From Tabrizicola_A aquatica (GTDB lineage: Bacteria > Pseudomonadota > Alphaproteobacteria > Rhodobacterales > Rhodobacteraceae), in the NCBI GenBank assembly GCA_965194375.1, contig CBDAEL010000005.1: a stretch of DNA of 64,000 nt; one strand, 5' to 3'. The notes below the pieces were generated by a model. The model did not search any database. It saw only the letters and a program-made list of their open reading frames with translations, and had not been told where the DNA came from. This document shows positions 26,482 to 34,436 of the stretch, piece by piece. The position numbers and the translations under genes were made by a program. The first letter of the stretch is position 1, and each line of letters opens with the position of its first letter.

Positions 26482-26715
26482 ATGAGCGACATCGCCGATC
26501 GCGTGAAGAAGATCGTGGTGGAACATCTTGGCGTTGACGCCGAGAAGGTGACCGAGTCTGCCTCGTTCATCGACGATCTGGGCGCGGACAGCCTCGACAA
26601 CGTCGAGCTGGTCATGGCCTTTGAAGAAGAGTTCGGCATCGAGATTCCCGATGACGCGGCTGAGACCATTCAGACCTTTGGCGATGCGGTGAAGTTCATC
26701 TCGTCGGCCGCCTGA
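26482..26715 (+). CDS. acpP: Acyl carrier protein
   Basis: 77 aa, strongly acidic; the phosphopantetheine attachment serine is Ser37 in LGADSLDNVELVMAFEEEFG. AGAGG lies 5-6 nt before the ATG. 129 bp after fabG and followed by its own terminator, consistent with separate strong expression. Confidence 0.98.
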   Translation: MSDIADRVKKIVVEHLGVDAEKVTESASFIDDLGADSLDNVELVMAFEEEFGIEIPDDAAETIQTFGDAVKFISSAA

Positions 26716-26740
26716 TCTTTACGAACATGGTTACGGAACG

Positions 26741-26765
26741 GGCGCCCTTCGGGGTGCCTTTTTCG
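26741..26765 (+). terminator. Rho-independent terminator after acpP
   Basis: GGCGCCC (26741-26747), a TTC loop, then the pairing arm GGGGTGCC including one G-T pair, followed by TTTTTCG. Confidence 0.75.
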
Positions 26766-26839
26766 TTTTGGCAATTTGCTTTAGGGGGCTTGCGGTGGCC
26801 GCGCTGGCGGGCATGATCGGACCTTAAGGGAGGCGGGTC

Positions 26840-27796
26840 ATGGCAACAGGCAGCGCGACATTGGGGGCGATGTTCGGAGCGGGGGAGGTCGCGGGGTTCA
26901 TGGGCCTGCCGCAGGTCTCGCTTGAGGATTTGGACGGTGCGCGAGTGGTGGTGCTGGGCGCACCGGGATGCACGCCCTATGCCTCGGTTGGCCATTATTG
27001 CGCAGGTGGGCCGGCGGCCATTCGGGCCGGTGGCGCGGCCTATGCCGCCAACCTTGCCCATATGAATTTCGATCTGGGCGGCACGGTCTTGCCCGAGGGG
27101 ATTCGCGCCGTGGATGCGGGCGATCTGGAAATGACGGCCGCTGATGGGGCGGCCAACCGTGACCGTTTGCGCGGCGCGGTTGGGCAGGTGCTGGCAGCAG
27201 GGGCCGTGCCGGTTTTGATCGGTGGCGATGATTCTCTGCCCATTCCCATGCTGCAGGCGCTGGAGGGTCATGGGCCCCTGACGATTCTGCAGATTGATGC
27301 GCATATCGACTGGCGCGATGAGGTGGGCGGTGAGCGGTGGGGCCTCTCCTCGACCATGCGGGGCGCCTCTGAGATGGGGCATGTGGCGCAAATCATTCAG
27401 GTGGGCCAACGCGGCATAGGCTCGGCCCGGCCGGGGGATTATCAGGCGGCCTTGGCGGCGGGGGTCAGCTTTGTGCCCGCGCGTGAGGTGGCCGCAGCGG
27501 GCATTGACCGCGCGCTGTCGCTCATTGCGCCGGGTGCGCGGGTGGTGATCTGTCTGGATGTCGATGCGCTGGACCCGGCCATCATGCCCGCGGTGATTGG
27601 CCGAACGGCCGGTGGGCTATCGTACTGGCAGGTGTTCGAACTGATCGCTGGGGTGGCCGCCAAGGCGCGGATTGTCGCCTTTGACATGGTGGAGTTCATG
27701 CCCGAGCGGGACATCGACGGGCAGGGCGCTATGGTGGCGGCCCAGCTTTTGGCTGGGACTATTGGAATTTTGGCACGGCAGGAGGCCGCAGAATGA
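26840..27796 (+). CDS. Ureohydrolase (agmatinase/arginase family) with altered metal site
   Basis: 318 aa of the binuclear-metal ureohydrolase family. Two of three metal motifs are standard: QIDAHIDWRD (Asp153, His155, Asp157) and CLDVDALDPAIMPAV. The first motif reads IGGDDSLPIP, so Asp131 replaces the usual metal-binding histidine of GGDHS. The protein is otherwise intact and has a good GGGAGG site, so it is not an obvious pseudogene. Substrate is uncertain (agmatine or another guanidino compound). Its stop overlaps the ATG of the next ureohydrolase (ATGA), so the two are coupled and may form mixed oligomers. Confidence 0.85.
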   Translation: MATGSATLGAMFGAGEVAGFMGLPQVSLEDLDGARVVVLGAPGCTPYASVGHYCAGGPAAIRAGGAAYAANLAHMNFDLGGTVLPEGIRAVDAGDLEMTAADGAANRDRLRGAVGQVLAAGAVPVLIGGDDSLPIPMLQALEGHGPLTILQIDAHIDWRDEVGGERWGLSSTMRGASEMGHVAQIIQVGQRGIGSARPGDYQAALAAGVSFVPAREVAAAGIDRALSLIAPGARVVICLDVDALDPAIMPAVIGRTAGGLSYWQVFELIAGVAAKARIVAFDMVEFMPERDIDGQGAMVAAQLLAGTIGILARQEAAE

Positions 27797-28749
27797 GCAC
27801 GTTCAATCAACCCTTGGGTGGCAATGACATGGCCCGCTTTGGCGGCCCGGCGACCATGATGCGCCTGCCCACGCAGGTGGGGGCCAAGGGGCTGGATGTG
27901 GCCTTCATCGGCATTCCGATGGACCATGGCACCTCGAACCGGTCGGGCACGCGGATGGGTCCGCGCCAGATCCGGGATGAGAGCCGGATGCTGCGGCCTT
28001 ATAACATGGCGACCGGGGCGGCCCCCTTTGAACATCTGCAGGTGGCCGATATTGGCGATGTGCCGATCAACACCTTCGATCTGAAAAAGACCGTGGATAT
28101 CATCACCGAGTATTACGACGGCGTTTTGGCGGATGGGGCAATTCCCTTGACGCTTGGCGGCGATCACACGCTGACCTGGCCCATTCTGCGAGCGATGAAG
28201 AAAAAGCATGGGCCGGTGGCCTTGATCCATGTCGATGCCCATGCCGACATCAATGACACCATGTTTGGCGAAAAGGTCGCCCATGGCTGCCCGTTCCGCC
28301 GGGCTTGGGAGGATGGCTGCCTGCAAAATGACAAGGTGTTCCAGATCGGGCTGCGCGGCACCGGCTATTCCCCGGACGATTTCGACTGGGGCCGCAAGAA
28401 CGGCTGGACGGTGGTTCAGGCCGAGGCGTGCTGGCACAAGTCGCTGACCCCGATGATGGCCGAGATTCGCGCCAAGATCGGCGATGCGCCGTGCTATCTG
28501 AGCTATGACATTGACAGCCTTGATCCGGCCTTTGCGCCGGGCACCGGGACGGTGGAGCCGGGTGGCCTGACCATCTGGCAGGGGTTGGAGATTGTGCGCG
28601 GGGCGGCGGGTTTGAACCTTGTCGGGGGCGATCTGGTTGAGGTGTCGCCGCCCTATGACCCGTCGGGCAACACGGCGCTGATCGGGGCGAATCTCTTGTA
28701 TGAAATGCTCTGTGTGCTGCCCGGCGTGCCCCAGGGGGCGGCGCGTTAA
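27793..28749 (+). CDS. gbuA: Ureohydrolase, guanidinobutyrase (GbuA)-like
   Basis: 318 aa with all three metal motifs intact: TLGGDHTLTWP, HVDAHADIND and SYDIDSLDPAFAPGTGT. The N-terminus NQPLGGNDMARFGGPATMMRLPTQ, the segment RPYNMATGAAPFEHLQVADIGDV and the end LVEVSPPYDPSGNTALIGANLLYEMLCVLPG are as I recall them from GbuA/GpuA guanidinobutyrase and guanidinopropionase, more than from SpeB. It should release urea from a guanidino acid or agmatine. Coupled to the preceding ureohydrolase, with AGGAGG 7 nt before the ATG. Exact substrate unproven. Confidence 0.88.
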   Translation: MSTFNQPLGGNDMARFGGPATMMRLPTQVGAKGLDVAFIGIPMDHGTSNRSGTRMGPRQIRDESRMLRPYNMATGAAPFEHLQVADIGDVPINTFDLKKTVDIITEYYDGVLADGAIPLTLGGDHTLTWPILRAMKKKHGPVALIHVDAHADINDTMFGEKVAHGCPFRRAWEDGCLQNDKVFQIGLRGTGYSPDDFDWGRKNGWTVVQAEACWHKSLTPMMAEIRAKIGDAPCYLSYDIDSLDPAFAPGTGTVEPGGLTIWQGLEIVRGAAGLNLVGGDLVEVSPPYDPSGNTALIGANLLYEMLCVLPGVPQGAAR

Positions 28750-28755
28750 GGCGCA

Positions 28756-29862
28756 TCACTCCTCCTCGCTGTTCAGGACCAATTCGCCCGCGGCCTCAAG
28801 CTGGCGGACGGCGGTGATGACGGTGGACATCGCCGCCTCGCCCTCTTTGTCTTTGACCTTGCCCCGCGCGGCCATGTCTTCGCGCAGGGTTTGGGCCATG
28901 CGTTGGGACATATTGGCCAAAAGAAACTCAGCCGCGGCGGCCTGTTCGCCGTTTGCCTGCGCGGCGGTCAGCGCCGTGATCAGAACCGGCTGATCCACAA
29001 GGCGGATGATCTTGGGCACATCGCGGGCCACCACGCGGGCGGGCAGATGCACGAAGGTGAAGATCGCCTTCCTTACCTCGGCGGCAAAGGCGGCATCCTC
29101 TGCCTCAAGCCCAGCCAGCACCTCATCGCGGATTTGCGCACCCGAGACGTTCAGAATGGCGCCAACCCGCTCAACCGGGCCATTGTCGAAGGCCCGGGGC
29201 GGCTGGGCGTCAAGCTGCGTCACCAGCGAGGCCCCAATCCGGCGCACGGTTTCGGGGTCGACATTTCCGGTCAGCGACACCGCGTAGGCAACCCGCCGCG
29301 CCTTTTCGCCCGGCAGCTTGCCCAAAAGCTCAGCCGAGCGGGCAACGGGCAGCTTGGACAGCATCACGGCGGCCACCTCGATGCTTTCCTCCTCCAAGAC
29401 CGGGATGAGCCGATCCAGCGGCAGGGCTGTTAACCTGTCCCAAGGGTCGGCCTTGGCGCTGGCCCCGGCCAGACGGCGCAGGCGGCTGGCGGCATTGGCC
29501 GAGATATGGCCATCCATCACCTGCAAGGCCCCTTCGATGCCGCCGGGAAATGCGAGCCCCACTTGCTCCAACTCGTTCAGGAAGTCCTCAACCACCTGTG
29601 CCAGCGTGGTGCGGTCGACAAGCCGCATCTGGCCGATCTGTTCGGTCAAGGCGGCCTGCATGTGATCGGGCAGCTTGGCCAAAGGCAAAACCGCACCTTC
29701 GGCCAGAAGAAACCGCACGATTACGGCAGCCTTTTCGCGCGGCGTCAGGGGGCGGGGCGGGGCAGGGCGCGGCACAGCGGGCGCGCCGCCGGGCTCAGAA
29801 GGTTGCGCCAAAGCTGCGCCACGGCCCTGCGCGCCGAGCGGTGCGATCTGATCGCCTGTCAT
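28756..29862 (-). CDS. fliG: Flagellar motor switch protein FliG-like, orphan
   Basis: 368 aa. An N-terminal low-complexity Pro/Ala extension (residues 1-40) is followed by the FliG N domain (LTPREKAAVIVRFLLAEG), middle domain (EESIEVAAVMLSKLPVARSAELLGKLP, where the usual EHPQ is ESIE) and C domain (AKEVAARD-like: LPARVVARDVPKIIRLVD ... FLLANMSQRMAQTLREDM, ending AAGELVL). FliG couples the rotor to stator units. No other flagellar gene is in the window, so it is detached from a flagellar cluster or is a second copy. AAGGGGG lies 5 nt before the ATG. Confidence 0.85.
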   Translation of the reverse strand: MTGDQIAPLGAQGRGAALAQPSEPGGAPAVPRPAPPRPLTPREKAAVIVRFLLAEGAVLPLAKLPDHMQAALTEQIGQMRLVDRTTLAQVVEDFLNELEQVGLAFPGGIEGALQVMDGHISANAASRLRRLAGASAKADPWDRLTALPLDRLIPVLEEESIEVAAVMLSKLPVARSAELLGKLPGEKARRVAYAVSLTGNVDPETVRRIGASLVTQLDAQPPRAFDNGPVERVGAILNVSGAQIRDEVLAGLEAEDAAFAAEVRKAIFTFVHLPARVVARDVPKIIRLVDQPVLITALTAAQANGEQAAAAEFLLANMSQRMAQTLREDMAARGKVKDKEGEAAMSTVITAVRQLEAAGELVLNSEEE

Positions 29863-29938
29863 CCAAACCCCCTTGCAGTGTCACAGCATGGGGGCAGACT
29901 GGCAGATCTACATTAACACGAGGTTGCGCAGACCCGCC

Positions 29939-30103
29939 TTAGGCCGAAGGTTTCGGCATGCAGGCGCGGTTGTCGTCATCCCAGGTTGTGCCCTCGGCGC
30001 AGGTCATCTTGATCTTGTCGCCTTGGCAGCCCGGTGATGCCGCCGCGACAGTCACGGCAGCTTGTGAAACAAGAAGAACGGCAAGGATCGTCAAGGATTT
30101 CAT
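29939..30103 (-). CDS. Small secreted protein, two Cys pairs
   Basis: 54 aa. GGAGG lies 7 nt before ATG 30103, which makes this short gene convincing. Signal peptide MKSLTILAVLLVSQAAVTVAAA, mature part of about 32 residues with Cys at three positions (SPGCQG, MTCAEG, RACMPK) and the pattern TTWDDDNRACMPKP. This resembles tiny chitin-binding-like or adenylosuccinate-lyase-adjacent secreted peptides annotated in Rhodobacterales. Function unknown. It sits between fliG and purB, same strand. Confidence 0.7.
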   Translation of the reverse strand: MKSLTILAVLLVSQAAVTVAAASPGCQGDKIKMTCAEGTTWDDDNRACMPKPSA

Positions 30104-30219
30104 GCGATGTCCTCCGGCCAATGGGACGCAGCACCGCGCTGCGGCCAAGGCCAAAATTCTAGCATGAGATCTCATGTCGGACGACAGATTTCTTGGCGAT
30201 CAAAGATCCTCTGCGGCGG

Positions 30220-31524
30220 TCAGGCGCCAAACACCCGAGCGAAGATCGTGTCGACATGTTTGGTGTGATAGCCAAGGTCGAACTTTTCCTCGATCTCGGC
30301 AGGCGACAGGGCGGCGGTCACCTCGGGATCAGCGAGCAACTCGGTCTTGAAATCCGCGCCCGTCTCCCAGACCTTCATGGCGTTGCGCTGCACCAGCCGA
30401 TAGCTGTCCTCGCGGCTGACGCCTGCTTGGGTCAATGCCAGCAGAACGCGCTGCGACATCACAAGGCCTTTGAACTTGTTCATGTTCCTCAGGCAATTCT
30501 CGGGATAGATCACCAGCTTTTCCACAAGGCCCGCGAGACGGTGCAGCGCGAAATCCAGCGTGATCGTGGTATCCGGGCCAATCGCGCGCTCAACGCTGGA
30601 ATGGCTGATATCGCGCTCATGCCAGAGGGCGACGTTTTCCAAGGCGGGCGTCACCGACATACGGACAAGACGTGCCAGCCCGGTGAGGTTCTCGCTCAGG
30701 ACCGGGTTGCGCTTGTGCGGCATGGCGGAACTGCCCTTTTGGCCGGGCGAGAAGAACTCTTCAGCCTCCAACACCTCGGTGCGCTGCATGTGGCGGATTT
30801 CAATGGCGATGTTTTCGATGCTGCTGGCAATGACGGCCAGCGTTGCAAAGAACATGGCATGGCGGTCGCGCGGGATGACTTGGGTGCTGATCGGCTCGGG
30901 GATCAGGCCCAGCATCTGGCACACATGCTCTTCGACCGCCGGATCGATATTGGCAAAGGTGCCAACCGCGCCCGAAATCGCGCCGGTGCGAATTTCCTCC
31001 CGCGCGGCGATGAGACGGGTGCGGCCGCGGTCCATCTCGGCAAAGAAGCGGGCAAAGGTCAGGCCCATGGTGGTGGGCTCGGCATGAATGCCATGGCTGC
31101 GGCCGATGCGGAGGGTGTCCTTATGCTCATAGGCGCGGGATTTCAGCGCGGCGAGGACGCGGTCCATGCCCTTGAGCAGAAGGTCTGACGCGCGCACCAG
31201 TTGGATGTTGAGCGTGGTGTCCAGAACGTCGGACGAGGTCATGCCTTGATGGACAAAGCGCGCATCCTCAGACCCGATATGCTCGGCCAAGTGGGTCAAA
31301 AAGGCGATGACGTCATGCTTGGTGACCGACTCGATCTCGTCAATCCGTGCGACATCAAAGGTCACATCGCGGGCTTTCCAAACCGCTTCGGCATTGGCCT
31401 TGGGGATCACGCCAAGGGCCGCCTGCGCGTCGCAGGCATGCGCTTCGATCTCATACCAGATGCGGAATTTGGTTTGCGGCTCCCAGATGGCAACCATATC
31501 GGGGCGGGAATAGCGGGGGATCAT
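30220..31524 (-). CDS. purB: Adenylosuccinate lyase
   Basis: Cleaves SAICAR and adenylosuccinate in purine synthesis. 434 aa from ATG 31524 (MIPRYSRPDMVAIWEPQTKF, the conserved family start). The superfamily signature GSSAMPHKRNP and the catalytic segments TSSDVLDT and GRSHGIHAEPTT are present. The open frame continues 60 codons upstream through a repeat element and is not credible there. Confidence 0.97.
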   Translation of the reverse strand: MIPRYSRPDMVAIWEPQTKFRIWYEIEAHACDAQAALGVIPKANAEAVWKARDVTFDVARIDEIESVTKHDVIAFLTHLAEHIGSEDARFVHQGMTSSDVLDTTLNIQLVRASDLLLKGMDRVLAALKSRAYEHKDTLRIGRSHGIHAEPTTMGLTFARFFAEMDRGRTRLIAAREEIRTGAISGAVGTFANIDPAVEEHVCQMLGLIPEPISTQVIPRDRHAMFFATLAVIASSIENIAIEIRHMQRTEVLEAEEFFSPGQKGSSAMPHKRNPVLSENLTGLARLVRMSVTPALENVALWHERDISHSSVERAIGPDTTITLDFALHRLAGLVEKLVIYPENCLRNMNKFKGLVMSQRVLLALTQAGVSREDSYRLVQRNAMKVWETGADFKTELLADPEVTAALSPAEIEEKFDLGYHTKHVDTIFARVFGA

Positions 31525-31616
31525 CGGGAACCTCGGCTGGCAAGACAGGGCAGGGACCGCATAGACCGCATGGGCCGGGCGTGCAAGGCGAACTGGTGCG
31601 GCCAAGTGCCTGTGTC

Positions 31617-31696
31617 GGGCGGCGCAGGGGGGCTGTCTGCCCCCCTCTTGGCTGCGCCAATTCACCCCCCGAGGATATTTGTCGCCGCATTGAAGG
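31617..31696 (+). repeat. Dispersed hairpin-plus-tail intergenic repeat, copy 3
   Basis: GGCGCA...TGCGCC encloses an inner stem AGGGGGGC/GCCCCCCT, followed by a 32-bp tail at 31665-31696 (CCCCCC, GAGGATATTT, GTCGCCGCAT, TGAAGG). The same 32 bp occur in perfect inverted form at 31836-31867. Confidence 0.75.
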
Positions 31697-31835
31697 GCAA
31701 ACATAGGTCGGGCAACCGCGCCTCATCCCTCAGAGGGGAGGGGGAGACGCGGCGCCTTCAACGCGGGCGGTCATCGGGATCCCTCCCTGTACCGCCTCAC
31801 CATTTTGGCCATGTAAGATTAAGAAACTCCTAAGG

Positions 31836-31910
31836 CCTTCAATGCGGCGACAAATATCCTCGGGGGGAGGCGCGGCACGCGCCGTGGGGGGCAGGCAGCC
31901 CCCCGGCGAC
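31836..31910 (-). repeat. Dispersed hairpin-plus-tail intergenic repeat, copy 4 (inverted)
   Basis: Minus-strand copy: its tail (31836-31867) is identical over 32 bp to the plus-strand tail at 31665-31696. It is followed by its own G/C-rich hairpins (GGCGCG...CGCGCC and GGGGGGC...GCCCCCC). With copy 3 it fills the 406-bp gap between purB and the DUF333 gene. No gene is visible between the two copies. Confidence 0.75.
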
Positions 31911-31930
31911 GACAGATGCAGGGCGTGCGC

Positions 31931-32155
31931 TCAAGGATTGTTCGCTCGAAAAAAGGCCCATTCTTCGATCACCGTGCCATCTGGCAGGCGGCAATAGCCC
32001 ACGGTTCCGCCGGCTTCTTCGCCCATCTCGAGCGTGCCGCCTTGCTTCATGCAATAGACGCTGGCCGGGTTGGCGATGCCCGGAGCAGGGGCTTTCTCAG
32101 GTTGAACGCAGGCCAAAAGCACAAGTGGGGCAAGAAGGGCGAGGCTGGCTTTCAC
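31931..32155 (-). CDS. DUF333 family lipoprotein
   Basis: 74 aa. Lipoprotein signal with lipobox LVLLAC (Cys16) and the DUF333 core NPASVYCMKQGGTLEM ... GGTVGYCRLPDGTVIEEWAFFR. It begins with GTG, and that GTG overlaps the dddP stop (GTGA), so translation is probably coupled to dddP. Function of the family is unknown; related short lipoproteins are sometimes annotated as hemolysin-like without support. Confidence 0.85.
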   Translation of the reverse strand: MKASLALLAPLVLLACVQPEKAPAPGIANPASVYCMKQGGTLEMGEEAGGTVGYCRLPDGTVIEEWAFFRANNP

Positions 32156-33492
32156 TGTCCCATCAACTGCGCATCAAACGGATATTTCGTCAGGTTCTCG
32201 CATCCGGTTTCCGTGATCAACACCTGATCTTCCAGTTTAATCGAGAAATCCCCGCCTTCGGGGCTGATCAGCGCCTCTACACAAAGGGTCATCCCGGGTT
32301 CCAACACTGCATCAAACGCGCCTTCGGTCCAGCCGTCCAAATAGTTGACATAGGGCCATTCATCGCAGAGCCCGACCCCGTGCATCTTGCAGGAGTATTT
32401 CTGCTTCCAATAGATGTCGTCGAGTTTATGGCCGCCGAATACCAGTTCCTTGATCGAAACACCGGGCTTCAGCCGCGCCTGATGGTCGCGGATATGGTCA
32501 AGCCCGTGGTGGAAGGCCGAGACCATGGCATTGGTCGGGCGCTGGTCGCCGATCCACCAAGTTCTTGAGATGTCGATGCAAAACCCATAGGCGCCGATCA
32601 GGTCGGTGTCGAAGGCCACGATCTCATTGTTCTGCACAAGGCGCGGCCCACATTCCTGAAACCACGGATTGGTTCGGGGCCCCGAGGCCAGAAGCCGCGT
32701 TTCGATCCATTCACCGCCGCGTTTGATATTGGCCTTGTGCAGTTCCGACCAGATATCGTCCTCGCTCATCCCGCCTTTGGGAACGCCCTCACGCGTGACG
32801 CGTTCCATCTCGGCGATGCTGCTCTCACAGGCGTGGTGGGCGCAACGCATGGCCAGAATCTCATCCGGTCCCTTGATCGCGCGGACGCGCTCGGTGACCT
32901 CTTCGCCTTCTTCAACGGTGAAACCGATGGCTTCTAAAGCGCGCAGCCCGTGGACCATGATCTTGTCCACCGCCAGCCGCCGATTTGATCCGGCGTGTTC
33001 GCGCATGATTTCATCGACTTGAGCCGCGAAGCCAGCCGCCGCCTCGCGCCCCTTGTCGCCGGTGGAGTTGTAAAAGAACGTCGCCCCCGAACGCAGTTCT
33101 TTGACCAAGGGGTTGAAGGTGACGAGGAAGGGCGAGTTCTTATACTCCCACATCACCATATGGCCATCGGCACACAACAGGCAGGCGCGGAACGGGTTGT
33201 GGGTGTTCCACAGCTGCATGTTGGTGGTGTCTGTGGCATAGCGGATGTTGAGCGGATCAAACATCAAAAGCCCGCCATAGTCGCGGTCGATCAACCCTTG
33301 GGTCAGGCGTTTCCAGCGGTAGTCCCGCATCCGTTCAAGGTTGGGCAGGGTCAGGCCGGCGGCTTCCCATTCGCGAAAGGCCAGCTGCGTCGGGCCGATC
33401 TCGACCCGGTTGTTGTCGTTCGGGGTGCCATCGCCTAGGCGGTCGGCGCGGGTGGGGTCGATCTTGCGGCGGTCGCGGTGAAAGTCGTTCAT
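32152..33492 (-). CDS. dddP: DMSP lyase DddP (M24 metallopeptidase fold)
   Basis: Cleaves dimethylsulfoniopropionate to dimethyl sulfide and acrylate. 446 aa from ATG 33492, with GGAG 6 nt upstream (the adjacent ATG 33495 is only 3 nt away). The family resembles Xaa-Pro peptidases. With this start, the metal/active-site residues fall at Asp295, Asp297, Asp307, Tyr366, His371, Asp377, Glu406 and Glu421, the same numbering as I recall for the structurally studied Ruegeria DddP. The tell-tale segments are FNPLV, NMQLWNTHNPFRA and GEWIETRLLASGPRTNPWFQECGPR. The neighbouring divergent gene is a DUF3445 oxidative demethylase. Activity is inferred from residue conservation. Confidence 0.92.
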   Translation of the reverse strand: MNDFHRDRRKIDPTRADRLGDGTPNDNNRVEIGPTQLAFREWEAAGLTLPNLERMRDYRWKRLTQGLIDRDYGGLLMFDPLNIRYATDTTNMQLWNTHNPFRACLLCADGHMVMWEYKNSPFLVTFNPLVKELRSGATFFYNSTGDKGREAAAGFAAQVDEIMREHAGSNRRLAVDKIMVHGLRALEAIGFTVEEGEEVTERVRAIKGPDEILAMRCAHHACESSIAEMERVTREGVPKGGMSEDDIWSELHKANIKRGGEWIETRLLASGPRTNPWFQECGPRLVQNNEIVAFDTDLIGAYGFCIDISRTWWIGDQRPTNAMVSAFHHGLDHIRDHQARLKPGVSIKELVFGGHKLDDIYWKQKYSCKMHGVGLCDEWPYVNYLDGWTEGAFDAVLEPGMTLCVEALISPEGGDFSIKLEDQVLITETGCENLTKYPFDAQLMGQ

Positions 33493-33577
33493 CATGAGCT
33501 CCCAGTTTGGCCTATGCTTGCCTTGGCGCGGGCACCCGGCTAGTCCATGTGCGACGCCCCTTGTCGTAAGCGATGCC

Positions 33578-34369
33578 ATGACCGCCCCAATCCTGCAATC
33601 TCGCCTGCCTTTCGCCCCTTGGATGGACCCGCGCACCGCGCGTTTGCCCGGCGTTTTGCCGGTGGAAGGCGATGACTGGTTGCGGGTGGATGATGCTTAT
33701 GCGGGCCAAATGGCCGAGCGTGGGCGGCTGATTGCGGGGCAGCCCGAGGTGGTTCACGCGATGCTGGGCTCTGCCCGGCCTGCGGCAGAGGAGCTTTATG
33801 CTGTTATCCTTGCCCGGTTGGCCCGGACGCCAGGCTTCCAAGTTCGGCCGCAAGAGGTGGTCCGCCCGGATGGGGTGACGGTGACGCTGGATCCTGTCGC
33901 ACCCCTTCGGACGCTGGGCCTTTTGGTGCAGGAAGATCTGTGCCTGATGGAAAAGCCGGACGGGGCGGGGGAGGAGCATGTGCTAACCGGCGCAATCCTG
34001 TGCTTTCCAGCCAGTTGGTCGCTGCAGGAAAAGCTTGGTCGCCCGCTGATCGGCATTCACCGCCCGGTCCCCGATTACGAGACCGAGATTGCCCGCCGGG
34101 TGCAGCGGCTCTTTGATGCGATCCGTCCCGAACAGCCTTTGTGGCGGATGAATTCCTTGGTGTACCGCGACCCCAGCCTGCACCAACCCCGGCGCGAGGC
34201 GGACCCAAGGATCGACCGGCGCGGCGGGTCTTTTGTGCGGGCTGAGCGTCAGACGCTGATCCGCCTGCCCAAAACCCGGGCGGTGGTCTTTGCGATCCAT
34301 ACCTATGTGGTGGATATCGCGAGCCTGACTGCCGAGGAACTGGCCGGGCTGGAAGAGGCGCGGCTTTAA
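33578..34369 (+). CDS. DUF3445 haem-dependent oxidative N-demethylase-like protein
   Basis: 263 aa matching the HODM alpha-subunit-like family (DUF3445), described as haem-PAS proteins that oxidatively demethylate secondary amines such as dimethylamine. Characteristic stretches: LPFAPWMDPRTARLPGVLPV, LLVQEDLCLMEKPDG, AILCFPASWSLQEKLGRPLIGIHRPVPDY, MNSLVYRDPSLHQPRR and FVRAERQTLIRLPKTRAVVFAIHTYVV. The haem-ligand residue cannot be fixed by eye. It is divergent from dddP with an 85-bp shared promoter gap, and no reductase subunit genes are adjacent. The start is ATG 33578, before the conserved region. Confidence 0.85.
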   Translation: MTAPILQSRLPFAPWMDPRTARLPGVLPVEGDDWLRVDDAYAGQMAERGRLIAGQPEVVHAMLGSARPAAEELYAVILARLARTPGFQVRPQEVVRPDGVTVTLDPVAPLRTLGLLVQEDLCLMEKPDGAGEEHVLTGAILCFPASWSLQEKLGRPLIGIHRPVPDYETEIARRVQRLFDAIRPEQPLWRMNSLVYRDPSLHQPRREADPRIDRRGGSFVRAERQTLIRLPKTRAVVFAIHTYVVDIASLTAEELAGLEEARL

Positions 34370-34396
34370 CCCTGCGGGTTGATCCCAAAAGAAAAT

Positions 34397-34416
34397 GGGC
34401 CGCCCGAAGGCGGCCC
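34397..34416 (-). terminator. Rho-independent terminator of glnA
   Basis: Perfect 8-bp stem GGGCCGCC/GGCGGCCC with CGAA loop. On the minus strand it is followed by ATTTTCTTTT. It lies between the glnA stop and the convergent DUF3445 gene. Confidence 0.75.
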
Positions 34417-34436
34417 GTCTCGCCGATCTGAACCGA

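Noticed and set aside
32152..33492. Annotation as generic Xaa-Pro dipeptidase
   Set aside because: The M24 fold is shared, but the residues Asp295, Asp297, Asp307, His371, Glu406 and Glu421, and the surrounding segments, fit DddP specifically.
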